Positions 54,940-63,235 of a stretch of DNA of 64,000 nt are shown piece after piece. A model generated the notes under the pieces. That model saw only the letters and a program-made list of their open reading frames with translations. It was not told the DNA's origin and made no database searches. The number at the start of each line of letters is the position of its first letter. The stretch's first letter is position 1. The translations under genes were made by a program, and so were the position numbers. Source of the stretch: Gemmatimonadaceae bacterium (GTDB lineage Bacteria; Gemmatimonadota; Gemmatimonadetes; Gemmatimonadales; Gemmatimonadaceae); contig JAIEMN010000023.1 in assembly GCA_019752115.1 (NCBI GenBank), forward strand, positions 62,001 through 126,000, in the 5' to 3' direction.

Positions 54940-55367
54940 TGGCGACCAACTGGGGCGATGCGCTGATCGTCGCCTTGCGGGCCGTGCTCGTCACGGTGAG
55001 CGGGCTGCCGGCGACGCGCGCCTGGCAGAACACGTCCGTCACCCCCGGCGCGACCACGCCGCACGTCGCGGATCGGTTCGTCGCCTTTGACTCCAACGAC
55101 CGCGAATGCGGCCCCACCGCGTGGCAGCGCACCGTCGCCACGTATCGCGTGGACGTGCGCCAGCCCATCGGGATCGACGCCTTCGATGCGATGAGTCTCG
55201 CGGCCGCGATCTCCGACGCCTTCAAGACGGCGTGCGGCGCGGCATCGCTCAAGGTGTCCGGGACCTACCCGGTGGAGATGCTGGCATCCCGCATCGGGCC
55301 AGCGCAGGACCTCGACGCGTGGCTGGTCGTGCCCGTGTCGCTCACGCTCACGTTCGACCACCCCTGA
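54939..55367 (+). CDS. Tail terminator-like protein
   Basis: 142 residues. An alpha/beta protein (DALIVALRAVLVTVSGLPAT ... DAWLVVPVSLTLTF) in the usual position of the tail terminator just before the major tail tube gene. Terminators stop tube growth and connect to the neck. No signature motif is conserved in this family at the sequence level, so context is the main evidence. Confidence 0.7.
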   Translation: MATNWGDALIVALRAVLVTVSGLPATRAWQNTSVTPGATTPHVADRFVAFDSNDRECGPTAWQRTVATYRVDVRQPIGIDAFDAMSLAAAISDAFKTACGAASLKVSGTYPVEMLASRIGPAQDLDAWLVVPVSLTLTFDHP

Positions 55368-55390
55368 CGAACTCACCGGAGTAACAGCCC

Positions 55391-56323
55391 ATGCCCAACG
55401 CAACCGCCAGAGGCTATCAGGTCGGCGTGCTGAAGGAGACGACCTTCGGAACCACGCCGGCGAGCCCGCTGCAGCTCATGCGCACGACGAGCGCCGCGAT
55501 CAAAGTCGCGAGCTCGTTCGTCGAGTCGGAAGAAATCCAGCTGTACGAAGTCCCGGATCTGATCCGCGTCTCCGCCGACGGCACCTTCGAAATCAACGGC
55601 GAGTACTCCTACGGCGCGTTCCACACGCTGCTGGAAGGCATCTTCGCGAACACGTGGACGACGAACGTACTCTCGGTCGGCTCGACGAAGACCTCGTTCA
55701 CGATTGAGGATCAGTACACCGACGCCACGAAGTTCCTGCCCGGCAAGGGCTGCCTCGTGGAGTCGATCGCCGTGTCGCTGCAGCAGGGCTCGAAGATCAC
55801 GTTCAAGATCACGGGCCGTATCGGCGTCGTGCCGACGGCGTACGCGGGCGCCACGGCCGGCACCGGCGCGGCCACGGCGGCCGGCACGAACGCGATCCTC
55901 AGCCCGATCGCCTCGATCCAGCTGCTGCAGGAAGGCGGCTCCCTCGACCTCAAGGGCGTGGGCGTCACGCAGTTCAACTTCGAGTTCAGCCGCCCGGGCA
56001 TCGCGCAGCCGCAGCTCGGCAGCCTCTCGCTCTCGGGGCTCGACCCGTCGACGTTCGTCGCGAAGGGCTCGGCCTCGCTGTACGTGCCGACCACGGGCGC
56101 GTCGGCGCTCCTCGACAAGTACCTCGGCGACACGGCCACCTCGCTCGCGGCCACGCTCGGCGGCGCGTCGAACCTGAAGGACGCCTACCTCTGGAACCAG
56201 GTGAAGTTCACCGACGGCGGCATCGCGCCGGTGGGCCGTGGGCAGGCCTGCATCCAGTCGTTCCAGTGGCAGGCGCGCTACGACGCCACGAACACGACCT
56301 GCAAGATCACGCGCACGCCGTAA
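55391..56323 (+). CDS. Major tail tube protein
   Basis: 310 residues. GYQVGVLKETTFGTTPASPL at the start and beta-rich repeats (FEINGEYSYGAFHTLLEGIF, TIEDQYTDATKFLPGKGC, DSTRLY-like strands) match the phage tail tube family found in long-tailed phages and tailocins. It is preceded by a strong CACCGGAGTAAC site. The tube is one protein ring stacked along the tail. It lies before the chaperone and tape measure genes, as in lambda-like modules. Confidence 0.88.
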   Translation: MPNATARGYQVGVLKETTFGTTPASPLQLMRTTSAAIKVASSFVESEEIQLYEVPDLIRVSADGTFEINGEYSYGAFHTLLEGIFANTWTTNVLSVGSTKTSFTIEDQYTDATKFLPGKGCLVESIAVSLQQGSKITFKITGRIGVVPTAYAGATAGTGAATAAGTNAILSPIASIQLLQEGGSLDLKGVGVTQFNFEFSRPGIAQPQLGSLSLSGLDPSTFVAKGSASLYVPTTGASALLDKYLGDTATSLAATLGGASNLKDAYLWNQVKFTDGGIAPVGRGQACIQSFQWQARYDATNTTCKITRTP

Positions 56324-56389
56324 GGCGGCGGTTGTCCCCGGTGGGCGTCGCACGGCGCCCGCCGGTTTCCCTCTCTCACGAGAATTGGC

Positions 56390-56890
56390 ATGGCCAAGAT
56401 CAGCACGCTCCAGTTCACGCGCCGCGCCGAGGCGGGCGCCGAGTGCCCGCTCATGGACCCGCTGGCCCCCGAGCAGCCGCTGCTCGGCGCCGACGGCGTG
56501 CAAGCGAACCTCATTCTCCTCGGCACCGATTCGGCGGTCGCGAAGCGCCACCAGCAGGCGCGCGCGGCCCTCATGCAGTCGCGCCTCTACGCGTCGGCGT
56601 TCAGCCAGAAGACGGACAAGACCGAGGTGGCGCCCGAGGTGACGGCCGAGGATGTCGCGGAGCAGGAAGCCGCCGAGCTCGACCTGCTCGTCGCGCTCAC
56701 GGTCGGCTGGCGGGGCTTCGAGGATGACGAGGGGGCGCCGGTGCCGTGCACGTCGGCAACCGTCCGCGCGCTGTACGAGCAATGCCCGCCGATCCGTGCG
56801 CAAGCGCTGACCTTCGTGACGGACCGCGCGCGTTTTTTCGCCGCGTCGGCGACGCCGTCCGCGCCGTCGCTGCCCATCGCCTCGGCCTGA
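56390..56890 (+). CDS. Tail assembly chaperone (G-like)
   Basis: 166 residues when no frameshift occurs. A mostly helical acidic protein (EVTAEDVAEQEAAELDLLVA, then VGWRGFEDDEG) that would coat and fold the tape measure protein during tail assembly, as lambda gpG does. The slippery heptamer near its end (56833-56839) would divert part of the ribosomes into the -1 frame to make the longer GT protein. The ATG at 56390 lies 67 bp after the tail tube stop. Confidence 0.85.
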   Translation: MAKISTLQFTRRAEAGAECPLMDPLAPEQPLLGADGVQANLILLGTDSAVAKRHQQARAALMQSRLYASAFSQKTDKTEVAPEVTAEDVAEQEAAELDLLVALTVGWRGFEDDEGAPVPCTSATVRALYEQCPPIRAQALTFVTDRARFFAASATPSAPSLPIASA

Positions 56891-57225
56891 ACCGTCGCGT
56901 GCAGGGGCTCACGGTCCGAGAACATCTCGAGCGCGCCGCGGCGGTGGATCCCGCGGCCGCGCGCGAGCTCGTCGGACCGCCGATGCCGCCGGTCGGCCTC
57001 ACCGCCTGGCACACGTTTGATGCCCTGCACCGGGCCCGCCCGATGTCCGCGCAGGGCGTGACGCCGATCAGCTATACCGAACTCGACGCCTTCCGTCGCC
57101 TCACCGGCACGCCGCTCACCCCGCTCGACGTGCAGCTCGTGCGCATCATCGACGAGGTCTACCTCGACGAGTATGCCCGAGCGATGGCGCCTGAGCCCAC
57201 GGACGTTCCCCCGCTGGAGGCCTGA
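56390..57225 (+). CDS. Tail assembly chaperone GT fusion made by -1 frameshift
   Basis: If ribosomes slip at 56833-56839, the first 150 residues of the G-like protein are joined to a 128-residue C-terminal extension in the -1 frame, about 278 residues in all. The extension (RRVGDAVRAVAAHRLGLNR, LTVREHLERAAAVDPAAARE, ISYTELDAFRRLTG) has no usable start of its own that would make a conserved protein and is open to TGA 57223-57225. Its stop overlaps the tape measure ATG. This is the standard G/GT arrangement of long-tailed phages. Confidence 0.85.
56833..56839 (+). promoter_or_regulatory. Programmed -1 frameshift site T TTT TTC
   Basis: The heptamer T TTT TTC is in the correct phase (zero-frame codons CGT TTT TTC) for X XXY YYZ tandem slippage, ending the G frame with TTT TTT in the -1 frame. 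It lies 18 codons before the G stop codon. GC-rich sequence downstream could form a stimulatory structure. Confidence 0.88.
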
Positions 57226-60200
57226 TGGCCAGTCTCGCACAGCTCGGGGTCGTCATTGACAGCGGTGGCGCCAAGAAGGGCGCCGGCGAAATCCGGCAGG
57301 AGCTTGCGGCCGTCGGCACCGCGGCGAAGAGCACGGCGGCCGCGGTCGCGTCGGCGAGCAACACGGTCACGCAGAGCTTCGAAGAGCAGGTTCGGGCGCA
57401 GCAGAAGGCGCAGGCCGAAGCCAACCGGCTGGCCAACGAGCAGCGCCGGCTGACGAACGTGCAGCGCGAGCATGCGGCCATCGCCCAGCAGGCGGCCGAG
57501 CAGCAGGCTGCGGCAGCGGCCAAGGTCGCCGAGGCGGAAGAAAAGAAAGCGCGGGCAATCGCACTTGCCGAAGTGCAAGCGTACAAAATGGCGGCATCTA
57601 TGCAGAAAGCCGCCGAAGATTTGGGGTTAGGGCATCATCAGGCGATGATGTTGCGCGGCAGCGTTACATCGCTCGCGACGTCGCTGACGGGTACTCTCGG
57701 ACCAGCGAACACCCTCGCGTCAACGCTTGCTAGCTTCGCACTAGGGAATGCCGCGACCGTGGGCGTGATTGCCGGCATCGCCGCGATCGCCGCTGGATAT
57801 GACGCGATCACCGCCGGCGCGCGTGAGGCGACGAAGGCGACGCAGGAGGCCATCAAGGCCTCCGACGAGCTACGCAAGAAGCAGCGGCAAGGCGCCACCG
57901 GCGACCTCCCAGAGCAGACGCGCACGTTGTTGCGCGAGCAGGCCAAGGCGACGCGCGAGCTGGCCGACGCCCAGCGGAACCTCAACGAGCTACGCAACGT
58001 CGGCTCCGCCACCGGTGCGAAGACCGGCGTGAGCGGGGCCGACCAGCAGGCGGCGGCCCTCGCGACCACCGCCGCGAAGATCAAGGACCTGCAGGATCGT
58101 ATCGCGACGAACCAGCGCGAGATCAACCGCGTCCTCGGTGAAGCGAACGCGGACTACTCGCGCGCGACGACTGAGCAGCTGGCGACGCTCGTCCGCAACA
58201 ACGCGGCCACCGTCAGCGAGCAGCAGCAGCTGCGGGATCGCCTGAAGAACCTGCAGGAGGACCTGCGGCAGAATGTCTCGATCGGCGGTGATCCTGCGGC
58301 CCGCGCGCGCCTCGTGTCGGACATCCAGACGATCAAGTCCGTCTACGATGCGCAGGGCAAGGCGGCTGCGAAGGCGGCGTCAGAGGAGGAGAAGTGGGGC
58401 GCCAAGGTCACCGCGATCTTTGCCGACGTGCAGCGGGTCGTCGACGAGTCGGAGGCGAAGCAGCGTGATGCGGTCAAGCGCACCCAGGAGCAGCGCGACA
58501 AGGCCTACGCGAGCATCGCCGAGTCCATCGTTGGGCGCCAGCGCGACATCGATGTCACGCGCGAGCAGATCGAGCAGCTGCAGGGCAACGCGAACGCCTA
58601 CGACGCCCTCGCCGAAGCACGGGCCGAGGAGAAGGCGGTCGCGGAAGCGCGCGCCAAGCTGCCGAAGGATGACACCCTTGATCCCGAGGTCGAGGCGCGC
58701 ATCCGGTCGCAGGTCAAGGAGTGGTACGAGCTCTCCCAGGCGCTGGCCGAGGCGAAGAAGCGGCGCGATGCGCTCTCGAGCTGGGACGGCTCCGATCCGT
58801 TCAAGATCCCCGACAAGACGAAGGACACGCGCGCGTGGAACGACGCGCTGAGCGAGGTCACGACGACGCTGCGGAAAATGTCCGGCGTGCTCAACGGCAC
58901 GGGGAGCGATGCGGTGAAGATGCTGGGCGCCATCACGGTGGCGGTCGAAGGGCTGATGAAGGCCCAGAAGCGCGCCGACGAGATGCGGAAGAACAACCAG
59001 AGCCTCTCGGGCGGTGAGCAGGTCGCGACGGCCGCCGGTGGCGTGGTGGGGGCGTTCGGTGGCGGCTACGCCGTCGGGTCGATGACGACGAGCAAGACCG
59101 GCGGCGCGCTGGCGGGCGCAGCCACGGGCGCACTGACCGGCGCCGCGGCGGGCTCGGTCATCCCGGTCATCGGCACGGCGGTTGGCGCCATCATCGGTGG
59201 GATCGTGGGCGGCATTGGTGGGCTCCTCGGGGCGGCCAACTCCGGGAAGCAGGCGGCCGCGCAGATGGCGATCGCGCAGCAGCAGCTGCAGAAGTCGCTC
59301 GAGGGGATCCGTGCCACCTTCGCCGGCGATTCGCTCTCGGCTGCCATCGCACAGGCCCGCTCGCAGTTTGACGACCTGCGCAAGGCGACCGAGGCCGCGT
59401 ACTCTGGCAAGAAGAACGAGGCCGAGCGGAACAAGGTCCTCGCCGAGCTGAACACCCTCGAAGCGCAGCGCATCGAGATCCTCAAGGCGCAGTATGCCGA
59501 AGCGCTCCGCCTGGCGAACCTCGACCTCGACGCGCGTCTTGCGGCCGCGCAGGGTCGCAGCGGTGAAGCGGACCGGATCCGCGAGCAGATCGCCGCGCAG
59601 AAGGAGCTCAACGCGGCCATCGACCAGTACGGCAAGGATTCCGCCTACGTCGAGAAGCTGCGCGAGGTGCAGGCGGCCGAGCAGGCGGCCGCTGATGCGG
59701 CGCGTCAGGCCGCCGAGGCCGAGAAGAAGCGGCAGCGCGAGGCCTTCGGGCTCGACCTCACGGCCCGCCGGCAGACCCTGAACGGCGACGATCGCGGGGC
59801 GTTCATCACGCGCCAGACGATCGCCAACAACTCGGCGCTCGCGCAGGCGCAGGAACTGGTTGCGGCCGGCACGATCACGGCCGAGATGTTCGAGCAGCTC
59901 AAGACGCTCCTCGGCGACGAGTTTACCAAGGCCCTGCAGGACTTCGACGCGGCGGCCGAGAAGGCCAAGCAGCAGGTGCAGGACGACCTCGCCGTGCGGG
60001 CGCTGGTGGCGCAGGGGCGCGACAAAGAGGCGGCCCAGCTGCGGCGCGACATCGCCAACCGCAACGAGCTGGCGAACATCACCGACGAGGCGGTGCGGGC
60101 GCAGATCCTGTACGTGCAGGGGCTGGAAGCGCAGGCGATTGCCACGGCGGAGGCCGCGGCGGCCGCCCAGGCGTATGCCGACAAGATCGCCGACATCGAC

Positions 60201-60974
60201 CGGCGGAAGATCGACGCCCTCAAGGTGGTGAATCCCGAGCTCGCCAAGGAGCTCGAGGCCAAGCAGGTCGAGATCGACCGCGCCAAGGAGCTGGCCGGCG
60301 CGACCGACGACGCGATGCGCGCGCGCCTCGAGGAGCTCTACGCGTTGCAGGATCAGGCCGCGGCCATGCAGGCGCTCGCCGAAAACATGGACAAGGCGAC
60401 CAAGGCCGCGCAGGACTTGGCCAACTTCAGCTCCGACCTTGAGACGCAGTGGCTACAGGCCACGGGTAAGACGTTCGAGGCGTCGGTGAAGGAGCTGAAC
60501 GACTGGCGCGAGACGATGCGGAAGAACGCGGCTGCCAACGGGCTCGCGAACGACCCGGTTACGCAGCAGAAGATCGACGACATCTACAACGCCAAGTACA
60601 ACAAGCTCGTCGCGGACACGATGAACGCTGCGACCCCGGCGGGCAGCAGTGCGGCGGGCGGGCCGCTCGACCCGTCGGTGCGGTACTCGAACGACCTCGC
60701 CTTCAACGCGACCAGCGAGTCCACCTCGCTCCGCCTGATCGACGTCGCGCTCTCGCAGCTCACCGTCCTGCGCAGCATCGACGGCAAGGTGGGGGGCGCG
60801 AACGGGGGCGGCGTCACGGTGCAGATCACGATCACGGGCACACCGCTCGTTGCGCAGACCCCACAGGAGCTGGCAAACAACCTCGCCACCCAGCTCGTGC
60901 CCGTGCTCGACGAGTATAGCGGGCGGAAGATCGGGGTCGAGAACCGCCGGCTCGGCACCACGGCGCTGACGTAA
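57225..60974 (+). CDS. Tape measure protein
   Basis: 1249 residues. Long, Ala/Gln/Glu-rich helical regions with probable coiled coils over most of the length surround a hydrophobic Gly-rich patch at about 605-672 (GGVVGAFGGGYAVGSM, then AVGAIIGGIVGGIGGLLGAA) that could cross membranes. This is the usual tape measure layout, which sets tail length and helps DNA delivery. A stretch of lower GC at about 57540-57760 contrasts with its flanks. The start ATG overlaps the GT stop codon (ATGA-type overlap). Confidence 0.92.
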   Translation: MASLAQLGVVIDSGGAKKGAGEIRQELAAVGTAAKSTAAAVASASNTVTQSFEEQVRAQQKAQAEANRLANEQRRLTNVQREHAAIAQQAAEQQAAAAAKVAEAEEKKARAIALAEVQAYKMAASMQKAAEDLGLGHHQAMMLRGSVTSLATSLTGTLGPANTLASTLASFALGNAATVGVIAGIAAIAAGYDAITAGAREATKATQEAIKASDELRKKQRQGATGDLPEQTRTLLREQAKATRELADAQRNLNELRNVGSATGAKTGVSGADQQAAALATTAAKIKDLQDRIATNQREINRVLGEANADYSRATTEQLATLVRNNAATVSEQQQLRDRLKNLQEDLRQNVSIGGDPAARARLVSDIQTIKSVYDAQGKAAAKAASEEEKWGAKVTAIFADVQRVVDESEAKQRDAVKRTQEQRDKAYASIAESIVGRQRDIDVTREQIEQLQGNANAYDALAEARAEEKAVAEARAKLPKDDTLDPEVEARIRSQVKEWYELSQALAEAKKRRDALSSWDGSDPFKIPDKTKDTRAWNDALSEVTTTLRKMSGVLNGTGSDAVKMLGAITVAVEGLMKAQKRADEMRKNNQSLSGGEQVATAAGGVVGAFGGGYAVGSMTTSKTGGALAGAATGALTGAAAGSVIPVIGTAVGAIIGGIVGGIGGLLGAANSGKQAAAQMAIAQQQLQKSLEGIRATFAGDSLSAAIAQARSQFDDLRKATEAAYSGKKNEAERNKVLAELNTLEAQRIEILKAQYAEALRLANLDLDARLAAAQGRSGEADRIREQIAAQKELNAAIDQYGKDSAYVEKLREVQAAEQAAADAARQAAEAEKKRQREAFGLDLTARRQTLNGDDRGAFITRQTIANNSALAQAQELVAAGTITAEMFEQLKTLLGDEFTKALQDFDAAAEKAKQQVQDDLAVRALVAQGRDKEAAQLRRDIANRNELANITDEAVRAQILYVQGLEAQAIATAEAAAAAQAYADKIADIDRRKIDALKVVNPELAKELEAKQVEIDRAKELAGATDDAMRARLEELYALQDQAAAMQALAENMDKATKAAQDLANFSSDLETQWLQATGKTFEASVKELNDWRETMRKNAAANGLANDPVTQQKIDDIYNAKYNKLVADTMNAATPAGSSAAGGPLDPSVRYSNDLAFNATSESTSLRLIDVALSQLTVLRSIDGKVGGANGGGVTVQITITGTPLVAQTPQELANNLATQLVPVLDEYSGRKIGVENRRLGTTALT

Positions 60975-60975
60975 C

Positions 60976-63234
60976 ATGGCCCTCGCCGAGCTGGAGTACT
61001 GGTCGAACTACCCGCAGGCCGGGGGCGTCCGCTTGGGCGCCCTCTACCCACTCGCGTCGTGCACGATGACCGAGGCGATCGACGGCTCGGACGAGTGCCA
61101 GCTCTCGGGCCCGGACAGTGTCCTCCGCGTCGTCACGCGCGGCATGGTCATTCGTGCCACCGATGCCGTCGGCCGTCTCCGGGAGCATCGCATTCGCTCC
61201 CGCAAGCGGACGCTCGGGGACGGAATGCGCACGCTGATCGGCATCTCGCCGCGCGATGAACTCGGACGGGTCGGGCCGATTACGCAAACCGTGGGCGGCG
61301 TGACCTCGATCGATATCGCGGGCTCGCGCACGATCACGGGCTGGTGGACCGATATCGTGCAGCCCTTCCTCGCGGCCAAAGGCTACAGCTGGTTCATCCT
61401 GGGCACGGTGAGCTACACCGCGCCGGTCATCATCCCGGCAAGCACCACGGGCTATTCCCCGCTCTCTTGGCTGCGCCAGGTGGAGACCCTGACCGGCATA
61501 GAGACGCGCGTACGCCGCGTCTCGGACACGCAGTACGCCATTGACTTCCTCACGGCCATCGGCAGCACCGCGCCGATCATCGGCGTGGCGACGTCGCGGA
61601 ATCTCGTGGAGCTGGCGGAGACTGAGGAGGACGACGGGCAGGTCTCGGCCGTGATGCCGCTCGGTGACACCGTGGATGGCAAGCGTGCCACCCTGGGCGA
61701 GAATGCGTGGAAGCTTGGCACCATCCCCGGGAGTGCCCCGTATTGGGTGCCGCTCACGGATCCGGACGGCGGCGCTGGGCCGATCGCGTTCGATAGCCAG
61801 TTCGGCACTGGCTCGACCTCGCAGGGCGCGTACCTGCTCCTCAAGGACGCCACGGTCCTTCAGGTGCAGGACAGTCGCGCGAGCGACAACGCGGTGCTCC
61901 TCAGCGCGACCACCGGCCTCACGGCTGGCGATCTCGTCCAGTTCGTGAAGGACAGCAGCGCCACGCGTCTGCTCGAGCTCACCAATCCAGCGCTCACGGT
62001 CCGCAATGCCAAGGTCGGCGACTTCACGGGGCGCGGCGAGCGAAACCTTGTCCGTGACGGCGTCTTCTCCGCGTGGACTGACATTCAGACGCCAACCTTC
62101 TGGACCGCACGTAGCTCGGCGTGGCTGCAGCGGTATCCACGCACCAACCCGACGACGCTCTCGTGCAGTGCGACGCGCCTCGGAACGCCGGACAGTGGCG
62201 TGACGTGGAACTCGATCACGATCACGGGGGCCCCGGCCAACTTCATCTTCTATCGCGACGACTACTTGGTGCTCGGCGCGACGCAGGCCCGGGTGCGCGC
62301 GGCAGCGCAGATGAATGGGAGTGGCACCGGGACGGTCTTGATCGACGCGGCTTCCCTGGCATCGGGCACCCTCGCGTGCAGCCTGTGGTCCACCATCCTG
62401 ACGCGCCCCACGGCCTTTCCGAATGACGGGACCACCAATGACCTGCTGCGCTTTGGTGAGTTCAGCACCATCGGCTCCGCTGGCTTTGGCGGATCTGGAT
62501 TCGGCATGGGCACGCCTTCCGGACAGCTGGATGCCAATCTCCTGCACGCGGAGGCCTTGATCTACAAGGTGAAATACGTAGCGGGTTTGTCAGCGGTCTA
62601 TGCTGCGGCGGCCTTCACGTGCATCTCGAACAGTGCCTCGGTATCCAACCTCGACAGCGGTGGATCGCCCACAGACGACCCGTCGCTGATCTATACGCGC
62701 AAGCTGCCGGGCATTGTCATTCACAAGAACGGTGTGAACACCGCGACCGGCTACGCGATCGCGAGCACAACGTTGCCGGCAAACTCGACCGCCCATTACT
62801 CGCTGGCCTGTAGCACCACGATCAGCGCCGACACCCAGATCATGCTGCGCTGCTTCCCCGCGGCATCGACGGGCAACGGCGTAACGACCTATCTGCGCTG
62901 GGCCACGGTCTGGCTCGCGTCCTCGACCAACCCGGGGCCGATCAGCGACAGCGCCAAGGGCAACCTGCTCTGGCAGCGCGCCAATCGGGAACTCGTGGCC
63001 CGCGTGCTGAGCGTGCGCTCGCTCACCGTCACCCTGCGGGAGCTCGCCACGGTGGTCGGCTACGTCCCCGCTGCCGAATCGATCACGCTTGGCGGGACGC
63101 TCACGCTCGACGACCTCGGCATCAGCGTGCGCGTCGTGGCCGTGACCTTCGATCTCCTCGACCCGCAGAACACGCGGGTAACGCTCGACTCGCGCCCGCC
63201 CTCGCTGGTGCGCTACCTCGCCGAACGGGTGTGA
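60976..63234 (+). CDS. Tail-tip (Tal/hub-like) protein
   Basis: 752 residues. The gene follows the tape measure gene by one base. The N-terminal part (LGALYPLASCTMTEAIDG, GMVIRATDAVGRLREHRIRS) has the double-beta-barrel hub look of tail-associated proteins. TTGYSPLSWLRQVETLTGIE occurs in the middle, and the C-terminus ends with ISVRVVAVTFDLLDPQNTRV, typical of the last domain of prophage tail endopeptidase-like proteins. The middle region (about 350-640) is a serine/threonine-rich beta domain that could contact the host surface. Enzymatic activity cannot be seen. Confidence 0.8.
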   Translation: MALAELEYWSNYPQAGGVRLGALYPLASCTMTEAIDGSDECQLSGPDSVLRVVTRGMVIRATDAVGRLREHRIRSRKRTLGDGMRTLIGISPRDELGRVGPITQTVGGVTSIDIAGSRTITGWWTDIVQPFLAAKGYSWFILGTVSYTAPVIIPASTTGYSPLSWLRQVETLTGIETRVRRVSDTQYAIDFLTAIGSTAPIIGVATSRNLVELAETEEDDGQVSAVMPLGDTVDGKRATLGENAWKLGTIPGSAPYWVPLTDPDGGAGPIAFDSQFGTGSTSQGAYLLLKDATVLQVQDSRASDNAVLLSATTGLTAGDLVQFVKDSSATRLLELTNPALTVRNAKVGDFTGRGERNLVRDGVFSAWTDIQTPTFWTARSSAWLQRYPRTNPTTLSCSATRLGTPDSGVTWNSITITGAPANFIFYRDDYLVLGATQARVRAAAQMNGSGTGTVLIDAASLASGTLACSLWSTILTRPTAFPNDGTTNDLLRFGEFSTIGSAGFGGSGFGMGTPSGQLDANLLHAEALIYKVKYVAGLSAVYAAAAFTCISNSASVSNLDSGGSPTDDPSLIYTRKLPGIVIHKNGVNTATGYAIASTTLPANSTAHYSLACSTTISADTQIMLRCFPAASTGNGVTTYLRWATVWLASSTNPGPISDSAKGNLLWQRANRELVARVLSVRSLTVTLRELATVVGYVPAAESITLGGTLTLDDLGISVRVVAVTFDLLDPQNTRVTLDSRPPSLVRYLAERV

Positions 63235-63235
63235 C

